Shown here: positions 1-9,053 of the stretch, piece after piece
How the letters are laid out: every line of letters begins with the position of its first letter
How positions within the stretch are numbered: the stretch's first letter is position 1
Assembly: GCF_000719335.1 (NCBI RefSeq)
Contig: NZ_JOGB01000013.1
Coordinates: forward strand, 1 to 64,000
Length of the DNA stretch: 64,000 nucleotides
Reading direction: 5' to 3'
Source of the DNA: Streptomyces sp. NRRL S-87
GTDB taxonomy: Bacteria > Actinomycetota > Actinomycetes > Streptomycetales > Streptomycetaceae
Notes under the pieces: generated by a model
Told to the model about the DNA's origin: nothing
Databases searched by the model: none
The model's input: the letters and a program-made list of their open reading frames with translations, nothing else
Made by a program: the position numbers and the translations under genes

Positions 1-124
1 GTGCATGGGGTGCGGGGGGTGCGGGGCCGGGGGTTGGCGCGGGGGGCATCGGGAGCGGGGGTGTGGCAGGAAAGGTGGGAAGGCCGTCATTGCGGCCATC
101 CGCGGGGGTGGGGACGATGGGGGC

Positions 125-1147
125 ATGCCGCAGCGAACCGTGCTGGTCGTCCTCTACGACGCCGTACAGAGCCTGGACGTCACCGGGCCCGTCGAGGTCT
201 TCGCCGGGGCCGAGCAGGCGCACCCCGGCGACGGGTACGCGATCCGCACGGCCTCGCTCGACGGAGCGCCCGTACGGACGTCGAGCGGGCTGACCCTCGT
301 CCCGGACGGCCGGCTGGCCGACGAGCCCGACCCGGACGTCCTGATCGTCCCCGGCGGCGAGGGCTCCCGCCGGATCGACCCCCGCCTCACCGACTGGCTC
401 CGTGACCGCGGTCCGCGCGCCGGCCGCCTGGTCTCGGTGTGCACCGGCGCCCTGCTGCTGGCCGAGGCCGGGCTGCTGGACGGCCGCCGCGTCACCTCGC
501 ACTGGGTGGTGTGCGAGCAACTCGCCCGTGCGTACCCCGCCGTCGAGGTGGACCCCGACCCGATCTACGTGCGCGACGGCAACCTCGCCACCTCGGCCGG
601 CGTCACCGCCGGCATCGACCTCGCCCTCGCGCTGGTCGAGGAGGACCTGGGCCGCGACACGGCCCAGCTGATCGCCCGACACCTGGTCGTCTACCTGCGC
701 AGACCCGGCAACCAGGCCCAGTTCAGCGCCCAGTTGGCCGCCCAGACCGCGCAACGCGAGCCGCTGCGCGAGGTGCAGCAGTGGATCAGCGAACACCCGG
801 ACGCCGACCTGACCGTGGAGGCCCTCGCCGCCCGCGCCCGGCTCTCCCCCCGCCACTTCGCCCGCGCCTTCCAGGCCGAGACCGGCGTCACGCCCGGCCG
901 GTACGTGGAGCGGGTGCGTGTGGAACACGCCCGTCGCCTGCTGGAGGACAGTGCCGACGGGGTCGCCCAGATCTCCCGCGCCTGCGGGTACGGGACGCCC
1001 GAAGCCCTGCGCCGCGCCTTCGTCAAGACCCTCGGGCAGTCGCCGGTCGAGTACCGGCGGAGGTTCGGCCCGGGGGCGGAGGCGGGGGCAAGCGCGGGGC
1101 CGGCCGCGGCGGCGGGAGCACGTGCTGCCCTGGGCGTCCGCGCCTGA
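125..1147 (+). CDS. GlxA-family AraC-type transcriptional regulator
   Basis: A 340-residue protein with an N-terminal DJ-1/PfpI (class I amidotransferase-like) domain at about residues 5-180, carrying the nucleophile-elbow motif VCTGA near residue 106. A C-terminal AraC/XylS double helix-turn-helix occupies about 225-320 (LTVEALAARARLSPRHFARAF, then RACGYGTPEALRRAF). This layout defines the GlxA group of regulators. I chose the ATG at 125 because the domain begins right there, although the frame is open further upstream. The tail after residue 315 is low-complexity Ala/Gly. The next gene encodes a stand-alone DJ-1/PfpI protein, so the pair probably forms a sensor/enzyme unit. The effector is unknown. 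Confidence 0.9.
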   Translation: MPQRTVLVVLYDAVQSLDVTGPVEVFAGAEQAHPGDGYAIRTASLDGAPVRTSSGLTLVPDGRLADEPDPDVLIVPGGEGSRRIDPRLTDWLRDRGPRAGRLVSVCTGALLLAEAGLLDGRRVTSHWVVCEQLARAYPAVEVDPDPIYVRDGNLATSAGVTAGIDLALALVEEDLGRDTAQLIARHLVVYLRRPGNQAQFSAQLAAQTAQREPLREVQQWISEHPDADLTVEALAARARLSPRHFARAFQAETGVTPGRYVERVRVEHARRLLEDSADGVAQISRACGYGTPEALRRAFVKTLGQSPVEYRRRFGPGAEAGASAGPAAAAGARAALGVRA

Positions 1148-1287
1148 GCCGGCCGGAGGGGTCCGTCGGTGCGGGCCTGTCCGGGCTGGGGTGCTTGTCC
1201 GGTGCTTGTCCGGTGCTTGTTCAACCTGCGGTCCGTCCTGTCCCGGCCCCTGTCCATACCCGTGAACGTCCAGTAGAAGGAGACCCC

Positions 1288-1923
1288 GTGCAGATCGCCA
1301 TCGTGCTGTACGACCGCTTCACCGCCCTCGACGCCGTCGGCCCGTACGACACCCTGGGCCGCCTGCCCGGCGCCGAGACCGTCTTCGTCGCCGAACGGAC
1401 CGGACCGGTCCGCAACGACTCGGGATCGCTGGCGCTCGTCGCCGAGCGCACCCTCGCCGAGGTGCCCGCCCCGGACATCGTCATCGTGCCGGGCGGCCCG
1501 GGCCAGACCGCGCAGATGGACAACCCCGTCCTGCTCGACTGGCTGCGCTCCGCGGACGCCACCAGCACCTGGACCACCTCCGTGTGCACGGGCTCGCTGC
1601 TGCTGGCCGCGGCCGGGCTGCTGGAGGGCCGCCGAGCCACCTCGCACTGGCTCGCGCTGGAGACGCTCCGGACGTACGGGGCCGCGCCGACGGGGGAGCG
1701 GGTGGTGACCGACGGCAAGTACGTCACCGCCGCCGGCGTCTCGTCCGGTATCGACATGGGCCTGACGCTCCTCGGGCGGATCGCGGGGGACCGCGCCGCC
1801 CAGGCCGTGCAGCTGCTCACCGAGTACGACCCGCAGCCGCCCTACGACGCGGGCTCGCCGGAGAAGGCACCGGCGGACCTGGTGGAGGAGTGGCGGGCCA
1901 AGAGCCGGTTCATCCTCCAATGA
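1288..1923 (+). CDS. DJ-1/PfpI family protein, isonitrile-hydratase-like
   Basis: A 211-residue single-domain DJ-1/PfpI protein. The nucleophile elbow is SVCTGSLLLAAAGLLEGR, followed by the RRATSHW motif typical of the isonitrile hydratase/ThiJ-like branch. The GTG at 1288 is preceded by GAAGGAGA at a good distance and starts directly at the first beta strand (MQIAIVLYD). It follows a GlxA-type regulator by 140 bases on the same strand. Family members hydrate isonitriles or act as glyoxalase or amidase enzymes; the substrate here cannot be read from the sequence. Confidence 0.85.
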   Translation: MQIAIVLYDRFTALDAVGPYDTLGRLPGAETVFVAERTGPVRNDSGSLALVAERTLAEVPAPDIVIVPGGPGQTAQMDNPVLLDWLRSADATSTWTTSVCTGSLLLAAAGLLEGRRATSHWLALETLRTYGAAPTGERVVTDGKYVTAAGVSSGIDMGLTLLGRIAGDRAAQAVQLLTEYDPQPPYDAGSPEKAPADLVEEWRAKSRFILQ

Positions 1924-2059
1924 CCGTGGTGGCGGCCGCTGAGGGGTGAGGGCGGGATGGTGCTGCGAGGCCGCACCGTGTCGGGGCGGGTGGCTTCCCG
2001 GGCCGCCCCGTGGCGTGCGGGTCCCCCCGGCGCTCGTTGCGAGGCCGTCCGTACGGGGG

Positions 2060-2857
2060 TCAGACGGTCCAGGTGAACCGCGGGGGGCGGCGCTCCAGGA
2101 AGGCGGCGACGCCCTCCGCGGTGTCGCCGCTGCCGCGTGCCTGCTCCGCCCAGTGCTCCTCGCGGCCGGTACGGCCGTCGGCGTACTCCTTCGCGGCGGC
2201 CTGGGTCAGCTGGGAGCGGGAGGCCAGGACGCGCGTGAACTCCGCCACCCGCTTGCCGAGCCGGCCGGCCGGCAGCACCTCGTCCACGAGTCCGGTGCGC
2301 AGTGCGCGCTCGGTGTCGATCAGCTCGCCCGAGAAGAGGAGGTACTTGGCCGCGGCGGGGCCCACCAGGGCGACCAGCCGTCGGGTGGTCTCGGCCGGGT
2401 ACACGATCCCCAGCTTGGCCGGGGTGATGCCGAACGAGGCGCCCTCCTCCGCGAACCGCAGGTCGCACGCGGCGGCCAGTTGGCAGCCGCCGCCCACGCA
2501 GTAACCGCGTACGGCGGCGAGGGTCGGCTTCGGGAAGGCGGCCAGTGCCTCCTCGGCCCGTACCGCCAGGGTCTGCGCGTCGAGGTCGGCCGTGCCGGGC
2601 GCGGCACCGCGCAGCGAGGAGATGTCCGCGCCGGCGCAGAAGGTGGTGCCCGCGCCGGTCAGGACGAGGGCGCGGACCGCGGGGTCCGCGGCGGCGTCGG
2701 CGAGGAGTGCGGGCAGCTGTCGCCACATCGCGGCCGTCATGGCGTTGCGCTTGGCCGGGCGGTCGATGACGACGGTGGCCACCCCCTCGGCGACGGTGAG
2801 CCGCAGCCCGCCCGCCGCGGCGTCCCCCGCACGTTGCTGTGCCTCCTGGCGCTCCAT
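2060..2857 (-). CDS. enoyl-CoA hydratase/isomerase (crotonase family)
   Basis: About 265 residues in the crotonase fold. The first oxyanion-hole segment is GAGTTFCAGADIS and the second is the glycine-rich RGYCVGGGCQLAAACDLRF. Crotonase enzymes add water to, isomerise or cleave acyl-CoA thioesters, usually in fatty- or amino-acid catabolism. ATG at 2857 is the preferred start; a GTG eight codons upstream (2881) is possible, and neither has a convincing ribosome-binding site. The gene stands alone, so the substrate is not predictable from context. Confidence 0.88.
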   Translation of the reverse strand: MERQEAQQRAGDAAAGGLRLTVAEGVATVVIDRPAKRNAMTAAMWRQLPALLADAAADPAVRALVLTGAGTTFCAGADISSLRGAAPGTADLDAQTLAVRAEEALAAFPKPTLAAVRGYCVGGGCQLAAACDLRFAEEGASFGITPAKLGIVYPAETTRRLVALVGPAAAKYLLFSGELIDTERALRTGLVDEVLPAGRLGKRVAEFTRVLASRSQLTQAAAKEYADGRTGREEHWAEQARGSGDTAEGVAAFLERRPPRFTWTV

Positions 2858-3118
2858 GCGCCGGATGCTATCCCGGGGCACCGGTCTTGTGGTCCGGGGG
2901 TCGCCATGGCCGGGGACCAGGGCGGGAACGGGAGCTGACCCCTCGCGCGACGCCCCACGGGGAAGATCAGGACCGGTCGCACAACTGACGCTGTCATAAG
3001 CCAGCGGTCAAAAAGTGTCCGTTTGGCGCTGACTTCTGGTCAGCGTCCCGGGCCGGCCCCTTTCCTTCCCCACCCTTGGACCGTGGAGACGATCGAGCGT
3101 GAAGACGGGGGCCGGGAC

Positions 3119-3622
3119 ATGGACGCATCGCCCTCGACAGAGCCCCCGGGCCGCCAGGCCCCCGCGTACCCGCCGCGCATCCCGCTGCAGCCCCGCTACG
3201 ACGGTGTGTGGCGCTTCAGTGCACCCGCGACTGAAGAATCCGTTCCGCAGGCCCGCCACGCGGTCCGCGACCTGCTGGCGCGCCAGCTGGCGCACGTACC
3301 CGGGACGGACCGCCAGGACCTCGTCTACTCGCTCCTGCTGATCGTGTCCGAACTGGTGACGAACTCGGTCCGGCACGCCCGCCTGCTCTCGCCCGAGGTG
3401 GCCGTGGAGGTGGCGATCGGTCCGGAGTGGGTGCGGGTGGCCGTCGAGGACAACCACCCCTACCGCCCCAAGGCGCTGGAGGCCGACTTCGGCCAGACCA
3501 ACGGGCGCGGGCTCCTGCTGGTGCGCGAGATGACGGCGCTGGCCGGCGGCGTCTGCGACGTGGAGCACACCGCGGGCGGCGGCAAGGTCATCTGGGCGGC
3601 CCTGCCGCTCACCGCCGGCTGA
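3119..3622 (+). CDS. ATP-binding (HATPase_c) regulatory protein, RsbW/SpoIIAB-like
   Basis: A 167-residue GHKL ATPase domain without a histidine-phosphotransfer domain. The N-box is IVSELVTNSVRHA and the later G-box is GRGLLLVREM. In Streptomyces such proteins are mostly anti-sigma-factor-like kinases or orphan HATPase regulators. The ATG at 3119 follows a purine-rich GACGGGGGCCGGGAC; an in-frame start at 3023 would add a non-conserved leader. Upstream, a 7-bp inverted repeat (3027-3033 with 3039-3045) may belong to its promoter. No sigma factor or antagonist lies beside it. Confidence 0.85.
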   Translation: MDASPSTEPPGRQAPAYPPRIPLQPRYDGVWRFSAPATEESVPQARHAVRDLLARQLAHVPGTDRQDLVYSLLLIVSELVTNSVRHARLLSPEVAVEVAIGPEWVRVAVEDNHPYRPKALEADFGQTNGRGLLLVREMTALAGGVCDVEHTAGGGKVIWAALPLTAG

Positions 3623-3628
3623 CGCGGC

Positions 3629-4228
3629 TCACCAGCCGGCCGACTCCCCGGTCAGCTCGCGGATCGCCGGCCGCGCCGCATCCAGCACGGTCATGAACCA
3701 GGCCGAGAAGGTGTCCTTCGCGTGCCGCCCGGCCAGCTCCTCCGCCGTCACGAAGGCGGTGTCGGCGATCTCCTCCGGGTCCGGCCGCAGCTCCGCCTGC
3801 GCCAGCCCCACGAACAGGTGGTTGTACTCCTGCTCGACCAGGCCCGAGTCCGGGTCCGGGTGGTTGTAGCGGACGGTCCCCGCCTCGGCCATCAGCGACG
3901 GCGACAGCCCGAGCTCCTCGTACGTGCGCCGGGCGGCCGCGGCGAACGGGGACTCGCCGGGGTACGGGTGCCCGCAGCACGTGTTCGACCAGACGCCGGG
4001 GGAGTGGTACTTGCCCAGCGCCCGCTGCTGGAGGAGCAGCCGGCCGGCCTCGTCGAAGAGGAACACGGAGAACGCCCGGTGCAGCTGCCCCGGCGCCTGG
4101 TGGGCGGAGAGCTTCTCCGCGGTGCCGATGGTGTTGCCCGACTCGTCGACCAGTTCGAGCATGATCGGGGCGGCGCCGGTGCCGTGGGACGCGCCGTTCG
4201 CGGCGGCGGTGGCTGGGGTGATCGGCAT
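3629..4228 (-). CDS. idi: isopentenyl-diphosphate delta-isomerase, type 1 (Nudix)
   Basis: A 199-residue Nudix-fold enzyme interconverting isopentenyl and dimethylallyl diphosphate. It shows the LHRAFSVFLF start of the fold, the metal/active-site motif WSNTCCGHP with the catalytic Cys, the Nudix-box remnant RRTYEELG and the late EYNHLF segment with its metal-binding residues. ATG at 4228 is preferred because the GAAGG sequence lies 6 bases upstream; the ATG at 4234 directly abuts it. It converges on the HATPase gene with only 6 bases between stops. It would supply the C5 units used by the hopanoid operon 8 kb away, though the two are not co-transcribed. Confidence 0.95.
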   Translation of the reverse strand: MPITPATAAANGASHGTGAAPIMLELVDESGNTIGTAEKLSAHQAPGQLHRAFSVFLFDEAGRLLLQQRALGKYHSPGVWSNTCCGHPYPGESPFAAAARRTYEELGLSPSLMAEAGTVRYNHPDPDSGLVEQEYNHLFVGLAQAELRPDPEEIADTAFVTAEELAGRHAKDTFSAWFMTVLDAARPAIRELTGESAGW

Positions 4229-4719
4229 AACCATCCTTCGCTTCGGTCTACGGCCCTCAGTCTGCCGTACAAGAACGGCTTGTCCCGGCTTTCGGCGATC
4301 CGTGCGGTTGGTACGCCTTGATCGTGTAAGGGAATCCCGACGGGGACGGTCCGGGCGAAACCACCCGGACAGGTGAGCCCGCACGCACGGCCTTGACGCC
4401 GCGGACGCGTGCGCGAGGGGCCCGCGATCCGGCCCGTGCGCCCCCGGCACCCCCCACCGTCACCCCGCGACCACGCACCGGAGCCTCCACCTCCGGATTG
4501 TGGGGAGGCTAACACCGCCCCCCTTCCCCCGCGGTTTGTCGCCAGGACGGCCCATCGACCATGATGATCACGCCGGGCAGGGCCGCTGGGCGCATTCGCC
4601 CGCGATCATCTGCTGATCGGACCGTAAACGGGCGGTGAACGCCCGCTTCCCGTCATCCGATAGCCTCTGCCGACGTGCAGCCCGCCCCCTGGGGCGCCCG
4701 TCCCAAGGAGTGAGTTCGT
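4229..4719. other. intergenic region between divergent idi and lipid operon
   Basis: This 491-base gene-free stretch separates two divergent transcripts. For idi, reading leftward, TTGTAC and TAGACC are spaced 16 bases (about 4250-4276) and could be a promoter. On the operon side a 6-bp inverted repeat CGGGCG/CGCCCG (4629-4634, 4640-4645) lies upstream of GATAGCCT near 4659. AAGGAG at 4705-4710 is the ribosome-binding site of the next gene. No small ORF with support was seen. Confidence 0.5.
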
Positions 4720-6498
4720 CTGTCGACCGCCATCCTCACCGGCCCGCCGGTATCCGGATCGCCGCTCGAGGGCGACCTGCGCGCCCTCGGCTTCGACGTA
4801 CGGATCGCGGCCGTCCCCCACGAGGTCGGGGCCCTGCTGGCCGCCGTCCCCGCGGGTGAGCGGGTCGCCGTGGTCGACGCCCGCTTCACCGGCCACCGGC
4901 ACGCCCTGCGCCTGGCGCTGACCGACCCGCGCTTCGACGCCGCCGCCGTCCCCGGCGCGCTCGGCGTCCAGCCGGCCGCCCGGCCCGGCCTGGACCGGGC
5001 CCTGGCCCGCGCCACCGCCCCCGCGCACAGCCTCCCCGACGAGCTGGCCTGCGCCATCGAGACGGACGGCACGGCCGTCCACAACCCCGAGCTGGGCACG
5101 CTGGTCGCCGCCGTTCCCGAGACCCGCGTCCAGCACGAGGCGGCCGCCGCGGCCGTCGCGGAGGTGGACGAGGAGGCCGTGCGGCTGCGCTCGGCCGTGA
5201 AGTCCCGCGACGGGTTCTTCACCACCTTCTTCATCAGCCCGTACTCGCGCTACATCGCGCGCTGGTGCTCCGACCGCGGACTGACCCCCAACCAGGTCAC
5301 CACCGCCTCGCTGCTCACCGCCCTCGTGGCGGCCGGCTGCGCGGCCACCGGCCAGCGCTGGGGCTACGTCACGGCCGGCGTTCTGCTGCTGGTCTCCTTC
5401 GTGCTCGACTGCACCGACGGCCAGCTGGCCCGCTACTCCCTGCAGTACTCCACCCTCGGCGCCTGGCTCGACGCCACCTTCGACCGGGCCAAGGAGTACG
5501 CCTTCTACGCCGGCCTCGCGCTCGGCGCCGCCCGCAACGGGGACGACGTGTGGGGACTGGCGCTGGGCGCCATGATCCTCATGACCTGCCGGCACGTGGT
5601 CGACTTCGCGTTCAACGAGGCCAACCACGACGCGACGGCCAACACCAGCCCCACCGCGGCCCTCTCCGACCGGCTCGACAGCGTCGGCTGGACCGTCTGG
5701 GCCCGCCGCATGATCGTCCTGCCGATCGGCGAGCGCTGGGCCCTGATCGCGGTCCTCACCGCGACCACCACGCCGCGCATCACCTTCTACGCCCTGCTGG
5801 CCGGCTGCGCCTTCGGCGCCCTCTACACCACCGCCGGCCGCGTGCTGCGCTCCCTGACCCGCAAGGCGACGCGGACCGACCGGGCCGCCCAGGCGCTGTA
5901 CGACCTGACCGACTCCGGTCCGCTGGCCGAGTTCCCGCGCCGCCTGCTCAAGGCCCGCAAGCCCGCCGCGACCTCCTTGTTCGTCGCCGCGGCCGCGGCG
6001 GTCGCGCTCGTCGCCTGCGCCCTGGCGTTCCCCTACGGGGCCCCTGCCCTGATCGGCGTCGCCCTGCTCTACGCGGTGGCGGCCGGCCAGGCCGTCGCCC
6101 ACCCCCTCAAGGGCGCCCTCGACTGGCTGATCCCGCCCCTCTTCCGGGCCGCCGAGTACGGGACCGTCCTCGTCCTGGCCGCGAAGGCGGAGGTGAACGG
6201 AGCCCTTCCCGCGGCTTTCGGGCTGGTGGCGGCGGTCGCCTACCATCACTACGACACGGTGTACCGCATCCGCGGCAACGCCGGCGCGCCCCCGCACTGG
6301 CTGGTGCGGACGATCGGCGGCCACGAGGGCCGGGTCCTGCTGACCGTGGTCCTCGCCACCGTCCTCGCGCGCACCGACTTCCCCGTCGCGCTCACGGCCC
6401 TGGCCGTGTTCGTGGCACTCGTGGTGCTCGCGGAGAGCATCCGCTTCTGGGTCTCCGCCGGAGCACCCGCCGTACACGACGAAGGAGAACCCGCATGA
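4720..6498 (+). CDS. CDP-alcohol phosphatidyltransferase, large, with N-terminal extension
   Basis: A 592-residue integral membrane enzyme if started at CTG 4720, which sits 9 bases after AAGGAG with an in-frame TGA (4711) just upstream; the first GTG is not until 4870. The N-terminal ~170 residues are soluble and of unknown function. The central CDP-alcohol phosphotransferase signature is complete: DCTDGQLAR, then eight residues, then GAWLDATFD with all four Asp. Several membrane segments follow to the C terminus. The family transfers a phospho-alcohol from a CDP-alcohol to an acceptor lipid or polyol. It is the first gene of an operon with a cytidylyltransferase, glycerol-1-phosphate dehydrogenase, second phosphotransferase, glycosyltransferase and ABC exporter. 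Confidence 0.85.
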   Translation: MSTAILTGPPVSGSPLEGDLRALGFDVRIAAVPHEVGALLAAVPAGERVAVVDARFTGHRHALRLALTDPRFDAAAVPGALGVQPAARPGLDRALARATAPAHSLPDELACAIETDGTAVHNPELGTLVAAVPETRVQHEAAAAAVAEVDEEAVRLRSAVKSRDGFFTTFFISPYSRYIARWCSDRGLTPNQVTTASLLTALVAAGCAATGQRWGYVTAGVLLLVSFVLDCTDGQLARYSLQYSTLGAWLDATFDRAKEYAFYAGLALGAARNGDDVWGLALGAMILMTCRHVVDFAFNEANHDATANTSPTAALSDRLDSVGWTVWARRMIVLPIGERWALIAVLTATTTPRITFYALLAGCAFGALYTTAGRVLRSLTRKATRTDRAAQALYDLTDSGPLAEFPRRLLKARKPAATSLFVAAAAAVALVACALAFPYGAPALIGVALLYAVAAGQAVAHPLKGALDWLIPPLFRAAEYGTVLVLAAKAEVNGALPAAFGLVAAVAYHHYDTVYRIRGNAGAPPHWLVRTIGGHEGRVLLTVVLATVLARTDFPVALTALAVFVALVVLAESIRFWVSAGAPAVHDEGEPA

Positions 6499-7247
6499 TC
6501 GGCCTTGTCCTCGCTGCCGGTGCCGGACGCCGTCTGCGTCCCTACACCGACACCCTCCCCAAGGCCCTCGTGCCCGTCGGTCCCGAGGGCCAGGAGGAGA
6601 GCCTCACGGTCCTCGACCTGACCCTGGGCAACTTCGCCGAGGTCGGCCTCACGGAGGTCGCGATCGTCGTCGGCTACCGCAAGGAGGCCGTGTACGAGCG
6701 CAAGGCCGCGCTGGAGGCCAAGTACGGCCTGTCGATCACGCTGATCGACAACGACAAGGCCGAGGAGTGGAACAACGCCTACTCCCTGTGGTGTGCGCGT
6801 GACGTCCTCAAGCGGGGCGTGATCCTCGCCAACGGCGACACCGTCCACCCGGTCTCCGTCGAGAAGACCCTGCTCGCCGCCCGCGGCGACGGCCAGAAGA
6901 TCATCCTCGCCCTCGACACGGTCAAGAACCTGGCCGACGAGGAGATGAAGGTCATCACGGCCGACGGCCAGGGCGTCCGGAAGATCACGAAGCTGATGGA
7001 CCCGGCCTCCGCGACCGGCGAGTACATCGGCGTCACCCTCATCGAGCCCGAGGCCGCCGAGGCCCTCGCCGACGCGCTGAAGGCCACCTTCGAGCGCGAC
7101 CCCGACCTCTACTACGAGGACGGGTACCAGCACCTGGTCGACGGCGGCTTCACGATCGACGTGGCCCCCATCGGCGACGTCCAGTGGGTCGAGATCGACA
7201 ACCACGACGACCTCGCCAAGGGTCGGAAGATCGCATGCCAGTACTGA
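6495..7247 (+). CDS. LicC-like (phosphocholine-type) cytidylyltransferase
   Basis: A 250-residue nucleotidyltransferase with the sugar-nucleotide pyrophosphorylase motif LAAGAGRRLRPYT followed by PKALVPVG, and the LicC/IPCT-like stretch EEWNNAYSLWCARD. LANGDTVHP would be the metal-binding loop. Relatives activate phosphocholine or inositol-1-phosphate with CTP. ATG at 6495 overlaps the previous stop as ATGA and is preceded by GAAGGAGA, so translation is coupled. Sitting between two CDP-alcohol phosphotransferases, it most likely makes the CDP-activated head group they use. The alcohol is unknown. Confidence 0.85.
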   Translation: MIGLVLAAGAGRRLRPYTDTLPKALVPVGPEGQEESLTVLDLTLGNFAEVGLTEVAIVVGYRKEAVYERKAALEAKYGLSITLIDNDKAEEWNNAYSLWCARDVLKRGVILANGDTVHPVSVEKTLLAARGDGQKIILALDTVKNLADEEMKVITADGQGVRKITKLMDPASATGEYIGVTLIEPEAAEALADALKATFERDPDLYYEDGYQHLVDGGFTIDVAPIGDVQWVEIDNHDDLAKGRKIACQY

Positions 7248-8296
7248 CGAGGCTGATCCCGTCGCCGGTCGTCGTCGACATCAGCCGCGGGGCGATGGAC
7301 GACCTGGCCGGCCTGCTGGCCGACCAGCGGATCTCCGCCTCCGGCAAGCTGGCCTTCGCCATCAGCGGCGGCTCCGGCCAGGCGCTGCGCGCCAAGCTGG
7401 AGCCCGTGCTGCCGCACGCCGACTGGTACCCGGTCGTCGACGGCACCATCGACTCCGCCGTGAAGCTGGCCGACGACATAAAAGGCCGCCGCTACGACGC
7501 GGTGGTGGGTCTGGGCGGCGGCAAGATCATCGACGTGGCGAAGTACGCCGCGGCGCGGGTCGGCCTGCCGATGGTGGCCGTGGCCACCAACCTGTCCCAC
7601 GACGGGATCTGCTCGCCGGTGTCCATCCTGGACAACGACAACGGGCGCGGCTCCTACGGCGTCCCCACCCCGATCGCGATGGTCATCGACCTCGACGTGA
7701 TCCGGGAGGCGCCGGTCCGGTTCATCCGGGCCGGCATCGGCGACGCCATCTCCAACATCTCGGCCATCGCCGACTGGGAGCTGTCGCACGAGGTCACCGG
7801 CGAGGCCGTCGACGGCCTCGCGGCCGCGATGGCCCGCACGGCCGGCGAGTCCGTGCTGCGCCACCCCGGCGGCTGCGGCGACGACGAGTTCCTCACCGTG
7901 CTGTCCGAGGGCCTGGTCCTCTCCGGCATCGCCATGTCGATCAGCGGCGACAGCCGCCCGTCGTCCGGTGCCTGCCACGAGATCAGCCACGCCTTCGACC
8001 TGCTCTACCCCGGGCGCTCCGCGCTCCACGGCGAGCAGGTCGGCATCGGCGCCGCCTTCGCCATGCACCTGCGCGGGGCCCGCGAGCAGTCCGGGCTCTT
8101 CGCCGACGTCCTGCGCAAGCACGGCCTGCCCGTGCTGCCCGAGGAGATCGGCTTCAGCGTGGAGGAGTTCGTCGCGGCCGTCGAGTACGCCCCCCAGACC
8201 CGCCCGGGACGCTTCACGATCCTGGAGCACCTCAACCTGTCCGCAGCCGAGATCAGGGACGCATACGCCGACTATGCCAAGACCATCAGTAGCTGA
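7235..8296 (+). CDS. sn-glycerol-1-phosphate dehydrogenase family (AraM/EgsA-like)
   Basis: A 353-residue iron-type alcohol dehydrogenase-fold protein. Its motifs follow the glycerol-1-phosphate dehydrogenase group: VVGLGGGKIIDVAKY, NLSHDGICSPVS, AGIGDAISNISAIADWE, SISGDSRPSSGACHEISHAF and LHGEQVGIGAAF, which supply the metal-binding Asp and His residues. The family reduces dihydroxyacetone phosphate to sn-glycerol-1-phosphate, the archaeal lipid enantiomer; Bacillus AraM does this too. The start overlaps the upstream gene by 13 bases. The genomic setting suggests that its product enters a lipid or polyol phosphate made by the flanking phosphotransferases. An alternative is another 3-oxo-polyol phosphate substrate. 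Confidence 0.85.
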   Translation: MPVLTRLIPSPVVVDISRGAMDDLAGLLADQRISASGKLAFAISGGSGQALRAKLEPVLPHADWYPVVDGTIDSAVKLADDIKGRRYDAVVGLGGGKIIDVAKYAAARVGLPMVAVATNLSHDGICSPVSILDNDNGRGSYGVPTPIAMVIDLDVIREAPVRFIRAGIGDAISNISAIADWELSHEVTGEAVDGLAAAMARTAGESVLRHPGGCGDDEFLTVLSEGLVLSGIAMSISGDSRPSSGACHEISHAFDLLYPGRSALHGEQVGIGAAFAMHLRGAREQSGLFADVLRKHGLPVLPEEIGFSVEEFVAAVEYAPQTRPGRFTILEHLNLSAAEIRDAYADYAKTISS

Positions 8297-9053
8297 GCTC
8301 CGCCCCGTCGTTCACCCCCCGGGCGTGAAGGACCGGCGCAGCGGAGAGCACTGGGGCGGCCGCCTGTACATGCGCGAGGTCTCCCTGCGCATCACCCGCC
8401 GCCTGGTCACCACCAAGGTCACGCCGAACCAGCTGACCTACGTGATGACGCTCTGCGGCGTGCTCGCGGCCCCGGCCCTGCTGGTGCCGGGTGTCTGGGG
8501 CGCCGTCCTCGGCGTGGTCGCGGTCCAGCTGTACCTGCTGCTCGACTGCGTCGACGGCGAGGTCGCCCGCTGGAAGAAGCAGTACTCGCTCGCGGGCGTG
8601 TACCTCGACCGCGTCGGCGCGTACCTGTGCGACGCCGCCGTGCTGGTCGGCTTCGGCCTGCGCGCCTCCGACCTGTGGGGCGGCGGCCGGATCGACTGGC
8701 TGTGGGCCTTCCTGGGCACCCTCGCCGCCCTCGGCGCCATCCTGATCAAGGCCGAGACCGACCTGGTCGGCGTCGCCCGCCACCAGGCGGGGATGCCGGT
8801 GGTCAAGGAGTCCGCCGCCGAGCCGCGGTCCTCCGGCATGGCGCTGGCCCGCCGGGCCGCCGCCGCGCTGAAGTTCCACCGGCTGATCCTCGGCATCGAG
8901 GCGTCGCTGCTCATCCTGGTCCTGGCCGTGCTCGACCAGGTCCGCGGCGACCTGTTCTACGAGCGCCTCGGGGTCGCCGTCCTGGCCGGCATCGCGATGC
9001 TGCAGACGGTGCTGCACCTGGTGTCCGTCCTCGCCTCCAGCAGGCTGAAGTGA
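8274..9053 (+). CDS. CDP-alcohol phosphatidyltransferase, small, lacking the fourth motif Asp
   Basis: A 259-residue membrane protein overlapping the dehydrogenase gene by 23 bases. The signature begins normally (DCVDGEVAR, eight residues, then GVYLD), but the position of the fourth Asp, the proposed general base in this family, is Ala (GVYLDRVGA). An Asp two codons before the following alanines (YLCDA) might compensate. About five membrane segments are predicted by eye. It could be a diverged phosphotransferase, or an inactive partner of the first enzyme in the operon. Confidence 0.82.
   Translation: MPRPSVAELRPVVHPPGVKDRRSGEHWGGRLYMREVSLRITRRLVTTKVTPNQLTYVMTLCGVLAAPALLVPGVWGAVLGVVAVQLYLLLDCVDGEVARWKKQYSLAGVYLDRVGAYLCDAAVLVGFGLRASDLWGGGRIDWLWAFLGTLAALGAILIKAETDLVGVARHQAGMPVVKESAAEPRSSGMALARRAAAALKFHRLILGIEASLLILVLAVLDQVRGDLFYERLGVAVLAGIAMLQTVLHLVSVLASSRLK

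Noticed and set aside
1..124. Frames running through the first 124 bases, including an upstream extension of the GlxA regulator.
   Set aside because: The added residues are Gly/Arg/Cys-rich without conservation, and the DJ-1 fold begins exactly at ATG 125.
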